Under the pieces are notes generated by a model. That model searched no databases, was not told the DNA's origin, and saw only the letters and a list, made by a program, of their open reading frames with translations. A program made the translations under genes and the position numbers. Below are positions 8,446 to 17,966 of a DNA stretch of 64,000 bases, in pieces. Source of the DNA: Marinomonas flavescens (GTDB lineage: Bacteria; Pseudomonadota; Gammaproteobacteria; Pseudomonadales; Marinomonadaceae); NCBI RefSeq assembly GCF_004352835.1, contig NZ_SJSB01000001.1, positions 124,001 through 188,000 on the forward strand, given 5' to 3'. Numbering within the stretch: the stretch's first letter is position 1; every line of letters starts with the position of its first letter.

Positions 8446-9252
8446 ATGAAGAACATATTTTTAATACTGCTCATGTCGTTTTATGTAAGTATCGCCTCAG
8501 CGTCAGATGGTGACTTATGGAAGAAATCAACATTGAATGAAATAGTTACCCGTGGTTCGTTACAGGTTTGTCTAGATACCGGCTATTTACCTTTTGAAAT
8601 GCGTGATAAAAAAGGTCGTATTGTTGGTTTTGACGTTGATATTGCAAAATCGATGGCCAATGCAATGAATGTTAAATTAGATATTCGTAATACCGCGTGG
8701 GACGGTATTATCCCAGCTTTATTGACGTCTAAGTGTGACATTATTATGTCGGGTATGACGATTACTGCTCAGCGTAATTTAAAAGTTAATTTCGTTGACC
8801 CTTATATTGTTATTGGCCAAACGGTTCTTATTAGTCCTAAATTGAAAGGGATTGTTAAATCTTATAAAGATTTAAATGATCCTAAATACACCATAGCCAC
8901 TAGATTGGGTGTGACGGGTGAGTTTGTAACCAAAAAATATATGAGTAAAGCGAAGTTGAATTTACTTGAAACAGAGTCAGCAGCCGTGCTTGAAGTTATT
9001 AATGGTAAAGCTGATGCATTTGTTTACGATATGCCATTTAACGCTATTTATGCGTCTCAAAATAAAGGCAAGATAGTTCATCTTGATCACGTTTTTACTT
9101 ATGAGCCTCTTGCTTGGGCAATTCGTAAAGGCGATCCAGACTTTATGAATTTTTTGAATAATTACCTTGCTCAAGTTAAAGGTGATGGTACTTACAACAA
9201 AATCTATCATAAGTGGTTTGAAACAGATAACTGGATGAGCACAATTCAATAG
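8446..9252 (+). CDS. Amino-acid-type ABC transporter substrate-binding protein (family 3)
   Basis: A signal peptide (MKNIFLILLMSFYVSIASA) precedes a family 3 binding-protein domain: LQVCLDTGYLPFEMRD, GFDVDIAKSMA, LLTSKCDIIMSGMTIT and the C-terminal YNKIYHKWF. The length of 268 residues is normal. The ligand should be an amino acid or a positively charged amino-acid-like compound by family; the neighbouring DDAH-fold enzyme points to a guanidino compound (inference). A strong hairpin (9263-9304) follows before the permease gene. Confidence 0.93.
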   Translation: MKNIFLILLMSFYVSIASASDGDLWKKSTLNEIVTRGSLQVCLDTGYLPFEMRDKKGRIVGFDVDIAKSMANAMNVKLDIRNTAWDGIIPALLTSKCDIIMSGMTITAQRNLKVNFVDPYIVIGQTVLISPKLKGIVKSYKDLNDPKYTIATRLGVTGEFVTKKYMSKAKLNLLETESAAVLEVINGKADAFVYDMPFNAIYASQNKGKIVHLDHVFTYEPLAWAIRKGDPDFMNFLNNYLAQVKGDGTYNKIYHKWFETDNWMSTIQ

Positions 9253-9262
9253 AGCCATCTTA

Positions 9263-9304
9263 TTTAAGCTATATCCTATATGATGAAGTAGGATGTAGCT
9301 TAAA
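9263..9304 (+). repeat. Long hairpin between binding-protein and permease genes
   Basis: A 16-bp arm at 9263-9278 pairs with 9289-9304 (one G-U pair) around a 10-nt loop. It starts 10 bp after the binding-protein stop and has no U tract, as expected for a 3'-end stabiliser rather than a full terminator. Confidence 0.75.
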
Positions 9305-9425
9305 TTTCGATTGTCATTTCAGTGCTTACCCTAAGTTAAAATTGAGTCTTATTTTCTTATCTAAAAGTTAAGAGATTTGAAAATCTCATCCTAACAAAGG
9401 TTTAAATACGGAGAACCTCTTACCA

Positions 9426-10379
9426 ATGAAAGAGCAAAATAATCTGCTTTTATGGAAAGCTGTCTTTATCCTAGTCATGATAGGTCTGGGATTTGGTATT
9501 TACGCTTCTAGTAAAAGTATCGACTATACATGGCGCTGGGAAAGAATTCCACAGTATATTATTAGCGTAGAACCTAAGGATATTCGATCTCCATTTGATG
9601 GCACTGTACAAAGCGTTGATATTAAACATCACAAAATGGTTGTTCAACCAGATCAAGGTGGTGACCCTTTTATTATTAAAGAATTCGATAAAGTTAATGT
9701 AATGTCTGGCGATATTGTTTTTGAAGGAGATCCATTGGCTGAGGTTAATGGTTGGCGGATTGGTCCTATTCTATGGGGATTAATTGTTACACTAAAACTA
9801 TCCTTTGTAGCGCTTATTTTTGCAATGATTATAGGTCTGTGTACAGGACTTGCTCGGATATCTGATAATCCTGCCTTACGATATTTTGCTATTACCTATG
9901 TGGAAATAATTCGTGGTACACCCTTATTAGTACAAATATTCATTTTCTACTTCTTTATTGGTACCGTTTTAGATCTTGATCGATTTACTGCGGGTGTTGC
10001 TGCGTTGTCTGTCTTTACCGGCGCTTATGTTGCTGAAATCATACGATCTGGAATTCAATCTATTCACCCCGGTCAGATGGAAGCTGCACGAAGTGTGGGA
10101 ATGAATTATTTTCAGGCAATGATTCATGTTATTTTGCCACAAGCTTTTAAAAGAACCCTGCCTCCATTAGCTGGCCAGCTAATTAATTTAATCAAAGATT
10201 CTTCATTAGTATCTGTCATATCAATTACCGATTTGACGAAAGCAGGACGAGAAGTGGTCAGCTCGACCTTTGCACCATTTGAAGTGTGGTTCACCGTTGC
10301 GATCATGTATTTAGTGCTTACCGGGGGCTTGTCTTGGGTTATTCAAAAGTTAGAGAAGAGGTTATCTGCCAGTGACTAA
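9426..10379 (+). CDS. Amino-acid-type ABC transporter permease with an extra periplasmic N-terminal domain
   Basis: The last 200 residues are a HisM/GlnP-type permease with the EAA loop ([20 protein letters not shown]). Before this, a first membrane segment (about 8-28) is followed by about 85 residues containing [11 protein letters not shown] and [14 protein letters not shown], which look like a barrel-sandwich (biotinyl-lipoyl/HlyD-like) domain placed outside the membrane. This makes the protein 317 residues rather than the usual 220-240. It is the only permease gene of the operon, so a homodimer is expected. It overlaps the ATPase gene by 8 bp. Confidence 0.9.
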   Translation: MKEQNNLLLWKAVFILVMIGLGFGIYASSKSIDYTWRWERIPQYIISVEPKDIRSPFDGTVQSVDIKHHKMVVQPDQGGDPFIIKEFDKVNVMSGDIVFEGDPLAEVNGWRIGPILWGLIVTLKLSFVALIFAMIIGLCTGLARISDNPALRYFAITYVEIIRGTPLLVQIFIFYFFIGTVLDLDRFTAGVAALSVFTGAYVAEIIRSGIQSIHPGQMEAARSVGMNYFQAMIHVILPQAFKRTLPPLAGQLINLIKDSSLVSVISITDLTKAGREVVSSTFAPFEVWFTVAIMYLVLTGGLSWVIQKLEKRLSASD

Positions 10380-11118
10380 AGTATTGAGTGAAAGCATCAT
10401 CGTTGCTGATAATGTGGAAAAAATATATCCCAATCATTGCCATGCACTAAAAAATGTATCACTTGAGATTAAGCGAGGTGAAGTGGTAGTTATTATTGGG
10501 CCTAGTGGTTCCGGAAAATCAACTTTTCTGCGGACACTTAATCAACTTGAGACCATTTCAGATGGAACTATCTATATTAATGGTGTTGATGTAACAGCCA
10601 AAAGTACCAATATCAATAAAGTACGGGAAGAGGTGGGAATGGTATTTCAGTCTTTTAACTTATTCCCCCACAAAACTGCACTGGGTAACGTCATGCTATC
10701 GCCATTAAAGGTGCTGAAAAAAACCAAATTTGAAGCGGAAACAGAAGCGCACGAACTGCTAACCAAAGTGGGATTAGCCAATCGTATGAACAGTTATCCT
10801 TCGCACTTATCAGGTGGGCAACAGCAGCGTGTCGCGATTGCTAGAGCATTGGCAATGAAGCCTAAAATCATGTTATTTGATGAGCCAACAAGCGCCCTTG
10901 ATCCTGAAATGGTCGGTGAAGTATTAGATGTGATGAAAAGCCTCGCTAGTGATGGCATGACTATGGTTGTGGTAACTCACGAGATGGGATTTGCCCGTGA
11001 AGTAGCCGATCGAGTCGTGTTTATGGAAGATGGTGAGTTAGTCTTTGAAGAGCAGCCAGACCGTTTTTTTGATTCTTCCAATCCAAGGTTACAGCGCTTT
11101 CTAGGTCAAGTTTTGTAG
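10372..11118 (+). CDS. Amino-acid-type ABC transporter ATP-binding protein (GlnQ/HisP-like)
   Basis: Walker [10 protein letters not shown] is at residues 43-51, followed by [19 protein letters not shown], the LSGGQQQR signature, Walker [12 protein letters not shown] and the switch VVTHEMGFA. The length of 248 residues is typical. The start is a GTG at 10372 that overlaps the end of the permease gene, showing translational coupling; no ATG in frame would keep the first strand. It powers uptake through the binding protein at 8446 and the permease at 9426. Confidence 0.95.
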   Translation: MTKVLSESIIVADNVEKIYPNHCHALKNVSLEIKRGEVVVIIGPSGSGKSTFLRTLNQLETISDGTIYINGVDVTAKSTNINKVREEVGMVFQSFNLFPHKTALGNVMLSPLKVLKKTKFEAETEAHELLTKVGLANRMNSYPSHLSGGQQQRVAIARALAMKPKIMLFDEPTSALDPEMVGEVLDVMKSLASDGMTMVVVTHEMGFAREVADRVVFMEDGELVFEEQPDRFFDSSNPRLQRFLGQVL

Positions 11119-11173
11119 TGATTAGTGATATATTGTCGATTAAGTCATGATTTTATGCAGTAGAATGTATCCC

Positions 11174-11204
11174 TCTGTAAAATGGGTCTTTACCACTTTG
11201 CAGA
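11174..11204 (+). repeat. Hairpin between the ATPase gene and the TetR gene
   Basis: Two 12-nt arms (11174-11185 and 11193-11204) pair with one mismatch and one wobble around a 7-nt loop. No U tract follows; it may mark the end of the transporter message. Confidence 0.45.
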
Positions 11205-11262
11205 TGACTAAAAATGGACTTATGTATTTGATCTATATTATTTTAGAGAGTGTTAAGTTTGA

Positions 11263-11889
11263 ATGACAAGTAAACGAAGAGAAGGCAATAATCGTCGGCA
11301 AGAGCTAGTAAATGCAACATTAGAATGCATTGCCAATGAAGGCTTACAGGGCGCAACAGTTCGTCGGGTTTCTGAGTGTGCAGGTGTAACCAATGGGCTG
11401 ATTCGTTTCTATTTTTCGGGAAAAAATGAGCTAATCAGAGCGGCCTATAGTGCTTTGTTGAATCATATTTATACGACGGCACGAATAGGGATTGATAATG
11501 AACTATTATCAGCAAAACGTCGTTTACGTAACTTTATTGAAGCGACATTAAGCCCTCCTATTGTCGCACCTCGTACGGTATTACTGTGGGCGAATTTTCT
11601 ACCTTTAACCTACAGCGACCCTGAAATGGCGATTATTCGTCGTAAAGCTTATGTTGACACAACCGATGTGTTAGCCACACTCATTGAGCAATCTTTCAAA
11701 GAAGACAATCGCGAATTCAGCGCCACCGATATTGAAAACTTCTCAATAAAAGCCAATGCCTTGATCGATGGATTATGGCTTGACGGAAGCATGTATAGTG
11801 AGAAGTTTCAAGACGGCGCCTTAGTAAAAATTGGTTTAGAAGCCGTATCATCTGTACTGCGTTTAGAGTTAATAGACATTCAAAAGTAA
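11263..11889 (+). CDS. TetR-family regulator (BetI-like N-terminus)
   Basis: The N-terminal 60 residues carry a TetR helix-turn-helix (GATVRRVSECAGVTNGLIRFYF, about residues 30-51) in the BetI/RutR style; the C-terminal ligand domain is not specific. Length 208 residues. It closes the DDAH-ABC cluster in the same direction, 145 bp after the ATPase gene. It is the natural candidate for binding the tandem dyads at 7386-7421. BetI-like proteins sense small nitrogen compounds, which would fit a guanidino ligand (inference). Confidence 0.88.
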   Translation: MTSKRREGNNRRQELVNATLECIANEGLQGATVRRVSECAGVTNGLIRFYFSGKNELIRAAYSALLNHIYTTARIGIDNELLSAKRRLRNFIEATLSPPIVAPRTVLLWANFLPLTYSDPEMAIIRRKAYVDTTDVLATLIEQSFKEDNREFSATDIENFSIKANALIDGLWLDGSMYSEKFQDGALVKIGLEAVSSVLRLELIDIQK

Positions 11890-12125
11890 GGGTAAGAAAA
11901 GAATGGGATGAGTTTATAGATATTACTCATTGCTTTGTTCAATGCAATGCCGATTTATCCTCTGCTCATCTTACCGTTTAGTGGTGAGAATCTCGAATAT
12001 TACAATGGGGCCTTATGAGTGCATGAATCACTCGATTTATGATAAGCGCTTTAAGTAATAGGCGAAAGTAGACAGTATTAGATGGCAGCCACAGCAAGTA
12101 GGCGACTAGGTTAAATTGTAAAATA

Positions 12126-12164
12126 AAAAGGCATCGTGTTGATTTTTCCACGATGCCTTTTTTT
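12126..12164. terminator. Bidirectional terminator between the TetR gene and bdhA
   Basis: AAAAGGCATCGTG (12126-12138) pairs with CACGATGCCTTTT (12149-12161), with T runs on both strands, between convergent genes. The remaining bases of the 290-bp gap from 11890 show no gene. Confidence 0.88.
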
Positions 12165-12179
12165 GTTTGATGGTTTTAC

Positions 12180-12953
12180 TTATTGGGCGGTATAACCCCC
12201 ATCAATAACGATGGCTTGCCCTGTGACGCCTTTTGCGGATGGGCTGGTGAGAAATAAGCAGTAGTCTGAAATTTCCTTGACGCTGAGTAGGCGTTTTTGT
12301 GGCACCAGTGGCCATATAACTTCTTCAAGTACGTTGTCGAGTGGAACATTTCTGCTTTTAGACAATTCTTCCAGTTGGTTTCTAACCAGTGGGGTGTCCA
12401 CATAACCTGGGCAAAGTGCATTCACGGTGACGCCGAATGGGGCGGCTTCTAATGCGGTTACTTTGGTTAGGCCGATAACGCCATGTTTCGCTGAGTTGTA
12501 TCCTGCTTTGCCAGCAAAGCCGATTAAACCGTTGATTGATGCCATGTTGATAATTCGCCCATCGCCTTTTTCTTTCATTAGTGGCAAGAGCTTTTTAATG
12601 GCAACAAATGGGGCGATCAACATAATATCAATTAGCTTACGGTACATGTCGGACGGAAACTCTTCAATCGGTGCTATGTATTGGATGCCGGCGTTGTTTA
12701 TTAAGATATCGATGTGGCCAAATCTTTTTATAGCGTCATCAATGGCGGATATAAACTGGGCTTCGTGGGTGACATCACAAATGAAGAAGTCGCATTGCTC
12801 TTGGAATGCTGAAAAGCGTATTTTGGCGTCTTCAATGGCGTGTTGGCTAAAGTCTAAAATAGCGACCTGCATGCCGGCTTCTAGATAAGCGTGGGCTATT
12901 TCTAGCCCAATGCCGCTGGCTGCGCCTGTGATTAAAACGGTTTTTTTATTCAT
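12180..12953 (-). CDS. bdhA: D-3-hydroxybutyrate dehydrogenase (SDR family)
   Basis: This 257-residue short-chain dehydrogenase has TGAASGIG at 9-16, NNAG, the catalytic YNSAKHG and the family-typical C-terminus GQAIVIDGGYTAQ. It matches the NAD-dependent 3-hydroxybutyrate dehydrogenases that make acetoacetate. The start at 12953 (MNKKTVLITG) has GGAG 7 bp upstream; an ATG at 12992 would add an unlikely 13 residues. It is the last gene of the TRAP operon and its product feeds the CoA transferase at 19037, which supports the function. Confidence 0.93.
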   Translation of the reverse strand: MNKKTVLITGAASGIGLEIAHAYLEAGMQVAILDFSQHAIEDAKIRFSAFQEQCDFFICDVTHEAQFISAIDDAIKRFGHIDILINNAGIQYIAPIEEFPSDMYRKLIDIMLIAPFVAIKKLLPLMKEKGDGRIINMASINGLIGFAGKAGYNSAKHGVIGLTKVTALEAAPFGVTVNALCPGYVDTPLVRNQLEELSKSRNVPLDNVLEEVIWPLVPQKRLLSVKEISDYCLFLTSPSAKGVTGQAIVIDGGYTAQ

Positions 12954-12998
12954 TTTATTCTCCAAACTTTTATTCTCAAAACAAGAAAGCAATTAAGG

Positions 12999-14360
12999 TT
13001 AGCCGTAGATGACTTTAGGCAACCAAAGAACGAGGTCTGGGAAAATAAAAACCAGAAGTACAGCCAATAGTTGCAATAAAATAAACGGAATAACCCCTTT
13101 GTAGATATGCAATGTTGTGACACTAGGAGGTGCAACACCTTTTAAGTAAAACAGAGAGAAACCGACGGGCGGTGTTAAGAAAGATGTTTGCAATGCCAAA
13201 GCAAACAATACTACAAACCACACTAAATTAAAGCCTAGAGCGACAACAACAGGGCCAACCAAAGGCAGCAGTATCAAGCTTATTTCAAGCCAATCTAGGA
13301 AGAAACCAGCCACAAATGCGATGAGCAGAATAACAATGATAATTCCGGTTGGAGACAATGGAATACCTTGCAGCAGGCTGCTAATAAACTCATCTCCCCC
13401 AAGGGTTCTTAAGACAACAGCAAAAGCGGTGGCACCGAGAAAAATACCAAATACGAATGAAGTAGTGATGGTGGTTTTTCGGCACACTTCTGCGAGCATG
13501 GCGAGGTTAAAACGTTTATTTAGAATGGCTAATAACGTCGCTCCTAAGGCGCCCACACCAGCGGCTTCGGTTGGTGAAACAATGCCCATAAAAATAGAGC
13601 CTAGAACAGAGAGGATGAGCGCTAACGGTGGAAAAACCGCTTTCATCGTAGACCAGATTAATGCTTTGCTAATAGGGGGTAAGTCTATTGGTGGATGACA
13701 AACTTTTGGGTTAAAAATCGCCGTTAGGATGACGTAAGCAATATACAAGGTGCCTAATAATAACCCTGGAACAAGCGCCCCCATGAACAAGTTACCAACA
13801 GACAGTGATAATTGGTCAGCCATGATGATCAGCATGATACTAGGCGGAATTAAAATCCCCAATGTGCCTGACGATGCAACAATACCACTGGCAAAGGATG
13901 GCGAATATTTTTGCTCAAGCATGATCGGCATGGACAACATAGCGAGCAATACCACAGAGGCGCCGACAATGCCGGTAGACGCGGCGAATAAGATACCGAT
14001 TAGAATAACCGCTACGCCGAGCCCGCCGCGGAAGCGTCCAAATAGGTTTACAAAATTGACCATCAGGCGTTCAGCGACACCGGAGCGTTCTAGCATCAGT
14101 CCCATAAAAATAAACATGGGCAGGGCGACTAATACCCAGTTGCTCATTTGAGCGTAAATCCGTTGCACTATGGTGCCGTAAATCCGCCAATCGGTCATGT
14201 AGTAGGTGTCCCAGTCTAGATACTGAGACGTGACAACGCCGACAACACTGAAAATGATGGCGAGTCCAGCTAAAACCCAAGCAACAGGGAAGCCAGAAAA
14301 AATAAGTAAGATAAAGCAGCCAAGCATGGCTATGACTAAAAATTCGTATGTTTCGAACAC
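12999..14360 (-). CDS. TRAP transporter large membrane subunit (DctM family)
   Basis: This 453-residue protein is hydrophobic throughout with about 12 membrane segments, and has DctM features such as GILIPPSIMLIIMADQ, TEAAGVGALGA and the C-terminal LTPPVGFSLFYLKG. It begins with a GTG at 14360 preceded by AGGGGAA. It lies 16 bp after the small subunit gene and 45 bp before bdhA. Its sodium-driven uptake substrate is most likely 3-hydroxybutyrate or a related short-chain acid, judged from bdhA and the nearby CoA transferase genes (inference). Confidence 0.93.
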   Translation of the reverse strand: MFETYEFLVIAMLGCFILLIFSGFPVAWVLAGLAIIFSVVGVVTSQYLDWDTYYMTDWRIYGTIVQRIYAQMSNWVLVALPMFIFMGLMLERSGVAERLMVNFVNLFGRFRGGLGVAVILIGILFAASTGIVGASVVLLAMLSMPIMLEQKYSPSFASGIVASSGTLGILIPPSIMLIIMADQLSLSVGNLFMGALVPGLLLGTLYIAYVILTAIFNPKVCHPPIDLPPISKALIWSTMKAVFPPLALILSVLGSIFMGIVSPTEAAGVGALGATLLAILNKRFNLAMLAEVCRKTTITTSFVFGIFLGATAFAVVLRTLGGDEFISSLLQGIPLSPTGIIIVILLIAFVAGFFLDWLEISLILLPLVGPVVVALGFNLVWFVVLFALALQTSFLTPPVGFSLFYLKGVAPPSVTTLHIYKGVIPFILLQLLAVLLVFIFPDLVLWLPKVIYG

Positions 14361-14376
14361 ATTCTTCCCCTAATGA

Positions 14377-14979
14377 TTAGCGTGGTGTGTGGTTATTGGA
14401 GGTGGGCGTCTTAGTTAAAAAAGCGACGCATCTCAGCCAGCGAGAAGTGGCGGCTATCATTAATAATCCTAAAGCGATTGGAATGAATGATTTAATAATC
14501 CAGCGCATAGGCAGTCCGTCAAAAGATTGGGACACTTCATGCAAGCGATAAGATCTTTCAACAAAGGGCAGCGCATAGCTAAACATCACAATACAAAAGG
14601 GGAGCAGTAATAAGGTGATGCCACACACTTCAACCCATGCTCTGGTGCGAAGTGGCCAGTGTTCTGCCAATGCATCGACACGAACATGACCATCATGAAT
14701 ATAACAATAAGAAAGGCCTAGCATAAAACCAACGGCGTATAGGTGCCATTGCAGCTCTTCTAGTGCGACAAAAGTGGTGTTGAATAAATAACGCATGAGC
14801 GCGTTACCAACAATTAGCAGCATTAAAATAAGCCATAGCCAAGAGGAATATTGGCCGATTTTTTCAATGCTAGATTCGATGATTTTCGAAATTTTAGTAT
14901 GAGGTAACTGGTTTAGGCTTGAGTGCGATAGCTTTGCCTCAATTTCTGCCAAATCCAACTCAGTAGTATGATCAGACAT
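14377..14979 (-). CDS. TRAP transporter small membrane subunit (DctQ family)
   Basis: This 200-residue protein has four membrane segments and the DctQ-typical stretch ALEELQWHLYAVGFMLGLSY followed by HDGHVRVD. An N-terminal cytoplasmic tail of about 40 residues precedes the first segment. Start ATG at 14979 has GGAG at 6 bp. It is separated from the binding-protein gene by 90 bp containing a hairpin. Confidence 0.93.
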   Translation of the reverse strand: MSDHTTELDLAEIEAKLSHSSLNQLPHTKISKIIESSIEKIGQYSSWLWLILMLLIVGNALMRYLFNTTFVALEELQWHLYAVGFMLGLSYCYIHDGHVRVDALAEHWPLRTRAWVEVCGITLLLLPFCIVMFSYALPFVERSYRLHEVSQSFDGLPMRWIIKSFIPIALGLLMIAATSRWLRCVAFLTKTPTSNNHTPR

Positions 14980-15022
14980 ACCATTCTCCTTTGATTCCGG
15001 ATGCTAGCATCCAGTGAAAAAC

Positions 15023-15044
15023 GTCGGCATCATTCGATGCCGAC
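15023..15044 (-). repeat. Hairpin between dctP-like and dctQ-like genes
   Basis: GTCGGCATC and GATGCCGAC form a perfect 9-bp stem with an ATTC loop. There is no U tract, so it probably stabilises the upstream binding-protein message. Confidence 0.75.
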
Positions 15045-15069
15045 TCACTAAACAGAGTGTCAAATAGAG

Positions 15070-16128
15070 TTATTTCGTATCCCAATCACGCGGTAAGTAA
15101 CCTAGCTTTTTCCATGAGCTGTGTTCTTTTTGGAACGCTTTCATAGAGGCATAGATTTCTGCAAATTGAGCGTTGTCTTTAGAGTGACGAGCCATGACTT
15201 TGTCGGTGGCTTTTTCGAAAGCTTTTAAGATTTCAGGAGAATATTGGTGTAATTGCACGCCTTTTTCTTCGAACTTCGCTAATACACCGCCTTGTAAGGC
15301 TTCGGATTTTGAAATCGCGAGTGTGTTGGCTGCCATACAGGTTGTTTCGATTAACGATTGGGTTTGCTTGTTAAGTTTTTGCCAGTCGTTGGTGTTGATG
15401 TAGAGGAATTGGTTGGTTGAAGGCTGGTGCCAACCTGGAAGGTAGTAATGTTTTGCGACTTGATAGAAGCCAAGTTGCTCATCCACCGTAGGGATAGAGA
15501 ATTCGGTGCCATCTAGTACGCCAGTTTCTAGCGCTTGATAGAGTTCGCCGCCTGGGAAGACGTTAATCGACATGCCAAATTCAGACATGATTTCGCCACC
15601 CAGTCCTGCGGCACGAAATTTAAGTCCGTTTAGGTCATCAACCGTGTTGATTTCTTTTCGGAACCAACCTGCGGCTTCTGGGCTGATTGTGCCACAAAGA
15701 ATAGGGTAGACATCATAGGGTTTAAACAGCTTTTTAAGCATCTTGTCGCCACCATGGAAATACATCCATGCGGTAAACTCATTTGATTCAAGGCCAAAAG
15801 GTGTCGCGCCAAATAACGCGGCAGCAGGAACTTGTCCCCACTCATACCCCATCCATGAATACCCAGCAGAAATATTGCCAGAGCTGACATTATCAAAAAT
15901 ACTTAATGCAGGAACAAGAGAACCAGGTTCAAAAACCTTAAGGTTTACTTTACCGCCGCTGCTTTCTTTTAGCATTTTAGACACTTCAGGCATGGTATCG
16001 CCAAGCGCAACTAAAGAAGAGGAGAAAGCCATAGGGACTTGCCAGCGTATTTTATTGAAGTCAGCGTAGGAAGAGGCTGTGAAGGTTAAACCAGTTAGGC
16101 ACATTGCTGTTACGAGAGCTTTTTTCAT
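15070..16128 (-). CDS. TRAP transporter periplasmic binding protein (DctP family)
   Basis: A signal peptide (MKKALVTAMCLTGLTFTASSYA) leads into a DctP-type domain with the conserved carboxylate-contacting region GLKFRAAGLGGE and the YQALETGVLDGTEF segment. The ATG at 16128 is preferred (352 residues): AGGA is 8 bp upstream, whereas an ATG at 16137 sits right on it. It is the first gene of the operon dctP-dctQ-dctM-bdhA. The sigma-54 activator gene lies upstream on the same strand, and three dyads at 16312-16397 sit 184-270 bp upstream, where enhancer sites are expected. Confidence 0.94.
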   Translation of the reverse strand: MKKALVTAMCLTGLTFTASSYADFNKIRWQVPMAFSSSLVALGDTMPEVSKMLKESSGGKVNLKVFEPGSLVPALSIFDNVSSGNISAGYSWMGYEWGQVPAAALFGATPFGLESNEFTAWMYFHGGDKMLKKLFKPYDVYPILCGTISPEAAGWFRKEINTVDDLNGLKFRAAGLGGEIMSEFGMSINVFPGGELYQALETGVLDGTEFSIPTVDEQLGFYQVAKHYYLPGWHQPSTNQFLYINTNDWQKLNKQTQSLIETTCMAANTLAISKSEALQGGVLAKFEEKGVQLHQYSPEILKAFEKATDKVMARHSKDNAQFAEIYASMKAFQKEHSSWKKLGYLPRDWDTK

Positions 16129-16311
16129 GGTGTTCATCCTATTATTTTTATAGTTTTTATATCGTGCAAGCCAAAGAATCTTCCATATAGGTTAAGGCGT
16201 CTTCGGAGCTAATAGGATTACTATCAAAAACAATGCCATAAAAATAAAATCCTTATTTATCATGTGGTTATGTTTCATTTGAGATTTTTGTAAAATAAAA
16301 CAGAATAAACT

Positions 16312-16397
16312 TCCGAAAACTCGGACGGTTATTAAGAATAAGGCTAGGTATTTATCAAATATAGTCCGGTATATCGGAAATTGACCGAATACTCGGA
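16312..16397. promoter_or_regulatory. Three TCCGA-N4-TCGGA dyads, probable enhancer sites for the sigma-54 activator
   Basis: TCCGAAAACTCGGA (16312-16325), TCCGGTATATCGGA (16365-16378) and ACCGAATACTCGGA (16384-16397) are 14-bp dyads of one type. The first and third are also parts of longer direct repeats (CGAA-A/T-ACTCGGACG followed by TTATT). They lie in the 311-bp gap between the activator gene and the TRAP operon. I did not find a clean GG-N10-GC promoter downstream, so the promoter itself is not assigned. Confidence 0.65.
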
Positions 16398-16439
16398 CGA
16401 TTATTCGGCTTTTTTGTTGAGTTTTCGTAAAGAAGGTGG

Positions 16440-17873
16440 CTAGCTTATCCCATATTTGTCTATTTTTTCATAAAAAGTGGATTTACTAATGCCCAGTTTT
16501 TTAGCCGCTTTAGTACGGTTGTCCCCACATTCTATTAACGCTGCTTTGATGATCTCTCTTTCTGCTGCATTGAGCTGTTCCTTTAGACTGCCCTCGGCCT
16601 GTTTGATCGTAAAGTGAGGTTGGTGTTCTTGGGGCCTTGGTATGATCTGAGATAATTGCACTGGCAATAAGGATAAGGGAATTTTCCTATCATGGCTGGT
16701 GTAAAACGCCGCTTCCATAACATTTTCTAGCTCACGAATATTTCCCGGCCAATCATAAGCAAGCATGGCAGTGAGGGCTTGAACGGTGAGTTTAGGCGCG
16801 CGTCTTCCAGTACGACGTGACAGCTTTTGTAGAAAGAAATCCGCCAGTTTGGCGATATCGTCGCGCCGCTCTCTGAGTGCTGGGAGGTTAATCGATACGA
16901 CGTTGATCCGATAGTACAGATCTTCACGAAAATCACCGGAGGCGATCAGGCTTTCTAAAGGGCGATGTGTTGCGGTGATAAGACGAATATTGAGCGGTGT
17001 GGCGTGAGTGCCGCCGACTGATTCCACTTCTCTGTCTTGTAGTACTCGCAGTAATTTCGCCTGCATGGGTAAGGGTAAGTCGCCGATTTCATCAAGAAAC
17101 AAGGTGCCGCCATTGGCGAGTTGAAACTTACCCGCTTTGCCGCCTCGTTTAGCGCCAGTAAAAGCCCCTTCTTCATAACCGAATAATTCGCTTTCTAATA
17201 GGTTCTCTGGAATAGCGGCGCAATTTACTTTAATAAAAGGAAATTCAGCACGGTCAGAAAGCTGGTGTATTGCGTGGGCGTAAAGTTCTTTGCCAGTGCC
17301 TGATTCTCCTCGAATTAACACGGTCACATCGCCTGAAGCGACTTGCTTTACTTTCGCGCTAAGAGATTTCATCACTTGGCTATCGCCAATAACATCGTTG
17401 AGCTGAAAGCTGGCTCCAGTCACTGTTTTATTCGATGTAAGCTGCTTTTGGCTGCTAAAGTCTTGTTCTGCAAGTAAGGCTTTGATGTGCGTGTTGATTT
17501 GCTTCCATTCGTGGGTGTCGTGAAAAATCACTGTGCCAACGGCGCCGATGACCTCTCCTTGTTCGATAATAGGAAAGCGATTGGCAATCATAGTACTGCC
17601 AAGTATTTTTTGTAGTGACAGGCGCTCTGCTTTCCCGGTCTGAACCGTGATATGCATACGCGTATTTTCAATCACTTCTGTGACTTTTTTGCCTTTAACG
17701 TCTTCGGCTTTAACCCCTAGGAAACGTGCGTAGGGGCGATTAATAAAGAAGATTTTTGATTGATGATCGACGATGACAACCCATTCTTCCATCGCATTCA
17801 AAATCGATTTATAGGTATTGGCTGCCTGAGTGAGCTTTTCTGTTTTTTTAAACGGCATATCGACTCCGTGCAA
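16440..17873 (-). CDS. Sigma-54-dependent transcriptional activator with PAS sensor domain
   Basis: Residues of about 20-125 form a PAS domain, about 160-390 an AAA+ domain with GESGTGKE (Walker A), the sigma-54-contacting GAFTGA and LFLDEIGD (Walker B), and the C-terminal 45 residues a Fis-type helix-turn-helix ([22 protein letters not shown]). Length 477 residues. An in-frame ATG at 17858 (MPFKKTEK) is an alternative start. There is no receiver domain, so the PAS domain probably senses a ligand or redox state directly. It lies upstream of the 3-hydroxybutyrate TRAP operon, which it probably activates through the dyads at 16312-16397. Confidence 0.93.
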   Translation of the reverse strand: MHGVDMPFKKTEKLTQAANTYKSILNAMEEWVVIVDHQSKIFFINRPYARFLGVKAEDVKGKKVTEVIENTRMHITVQTGKAERLSLQKILGSTMIANRFPIIEQGEVIGAVGTVIFHDTHEWKQINTHIKALLAEQDFSSQKQLTSNKTVTGASFQLNDVIGDSQVMKSLSAKVKQVASGDVTVLIRGESGTGKELYAHAIHQLSDRAEFPFIKVNCAAIPENLLESELFGYEEGAFTGAKRGGKAGKFQLANGGTLFLDEIGDLPLPMQAKLLRVLQDREVESVGGTHATPLNIRLITATHRPLESLIASGDFREDLYYRINVVSINLPALRERRDDIAKLADFFLQKLSRRTGRRAPKLTVQALTAMLAYDWPGNIRELENVMEAAFYTSHDRKIPLSLLPVQLSQIIPRPQEHQPHFTIKQAEGSLKEQLNAAEREIIKAALIECGDNRTKAAKKLGISKSTFYEKIDKYGIS

Positions 17874-17966
17874 TGGCGGTTGTAGACGGCAAGACTCAGC
17901 ACTTATCTATTGTATGTATATAGGATAACGCGAGTCATGCCGATAAAAAAAGAGCGAGTGGCCTGT

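Noticed and set aside
13321-14151. Long plus-strand frames opposite the TRAP large-subunit gene
   Set aside because: They are antisense shadows of a hydrophobic gene; the minus-strand frame has all the DctM motifs, so the opposite frames are not genes.
16129-16310. A sigma-54 promoter (GG-N10-GC) for the TRAP operon
   Set aside because: The best candidate on the minus strand (around 16160-16175) has 11 rather than 10 bases between the GG and GC, so it was not annotated.
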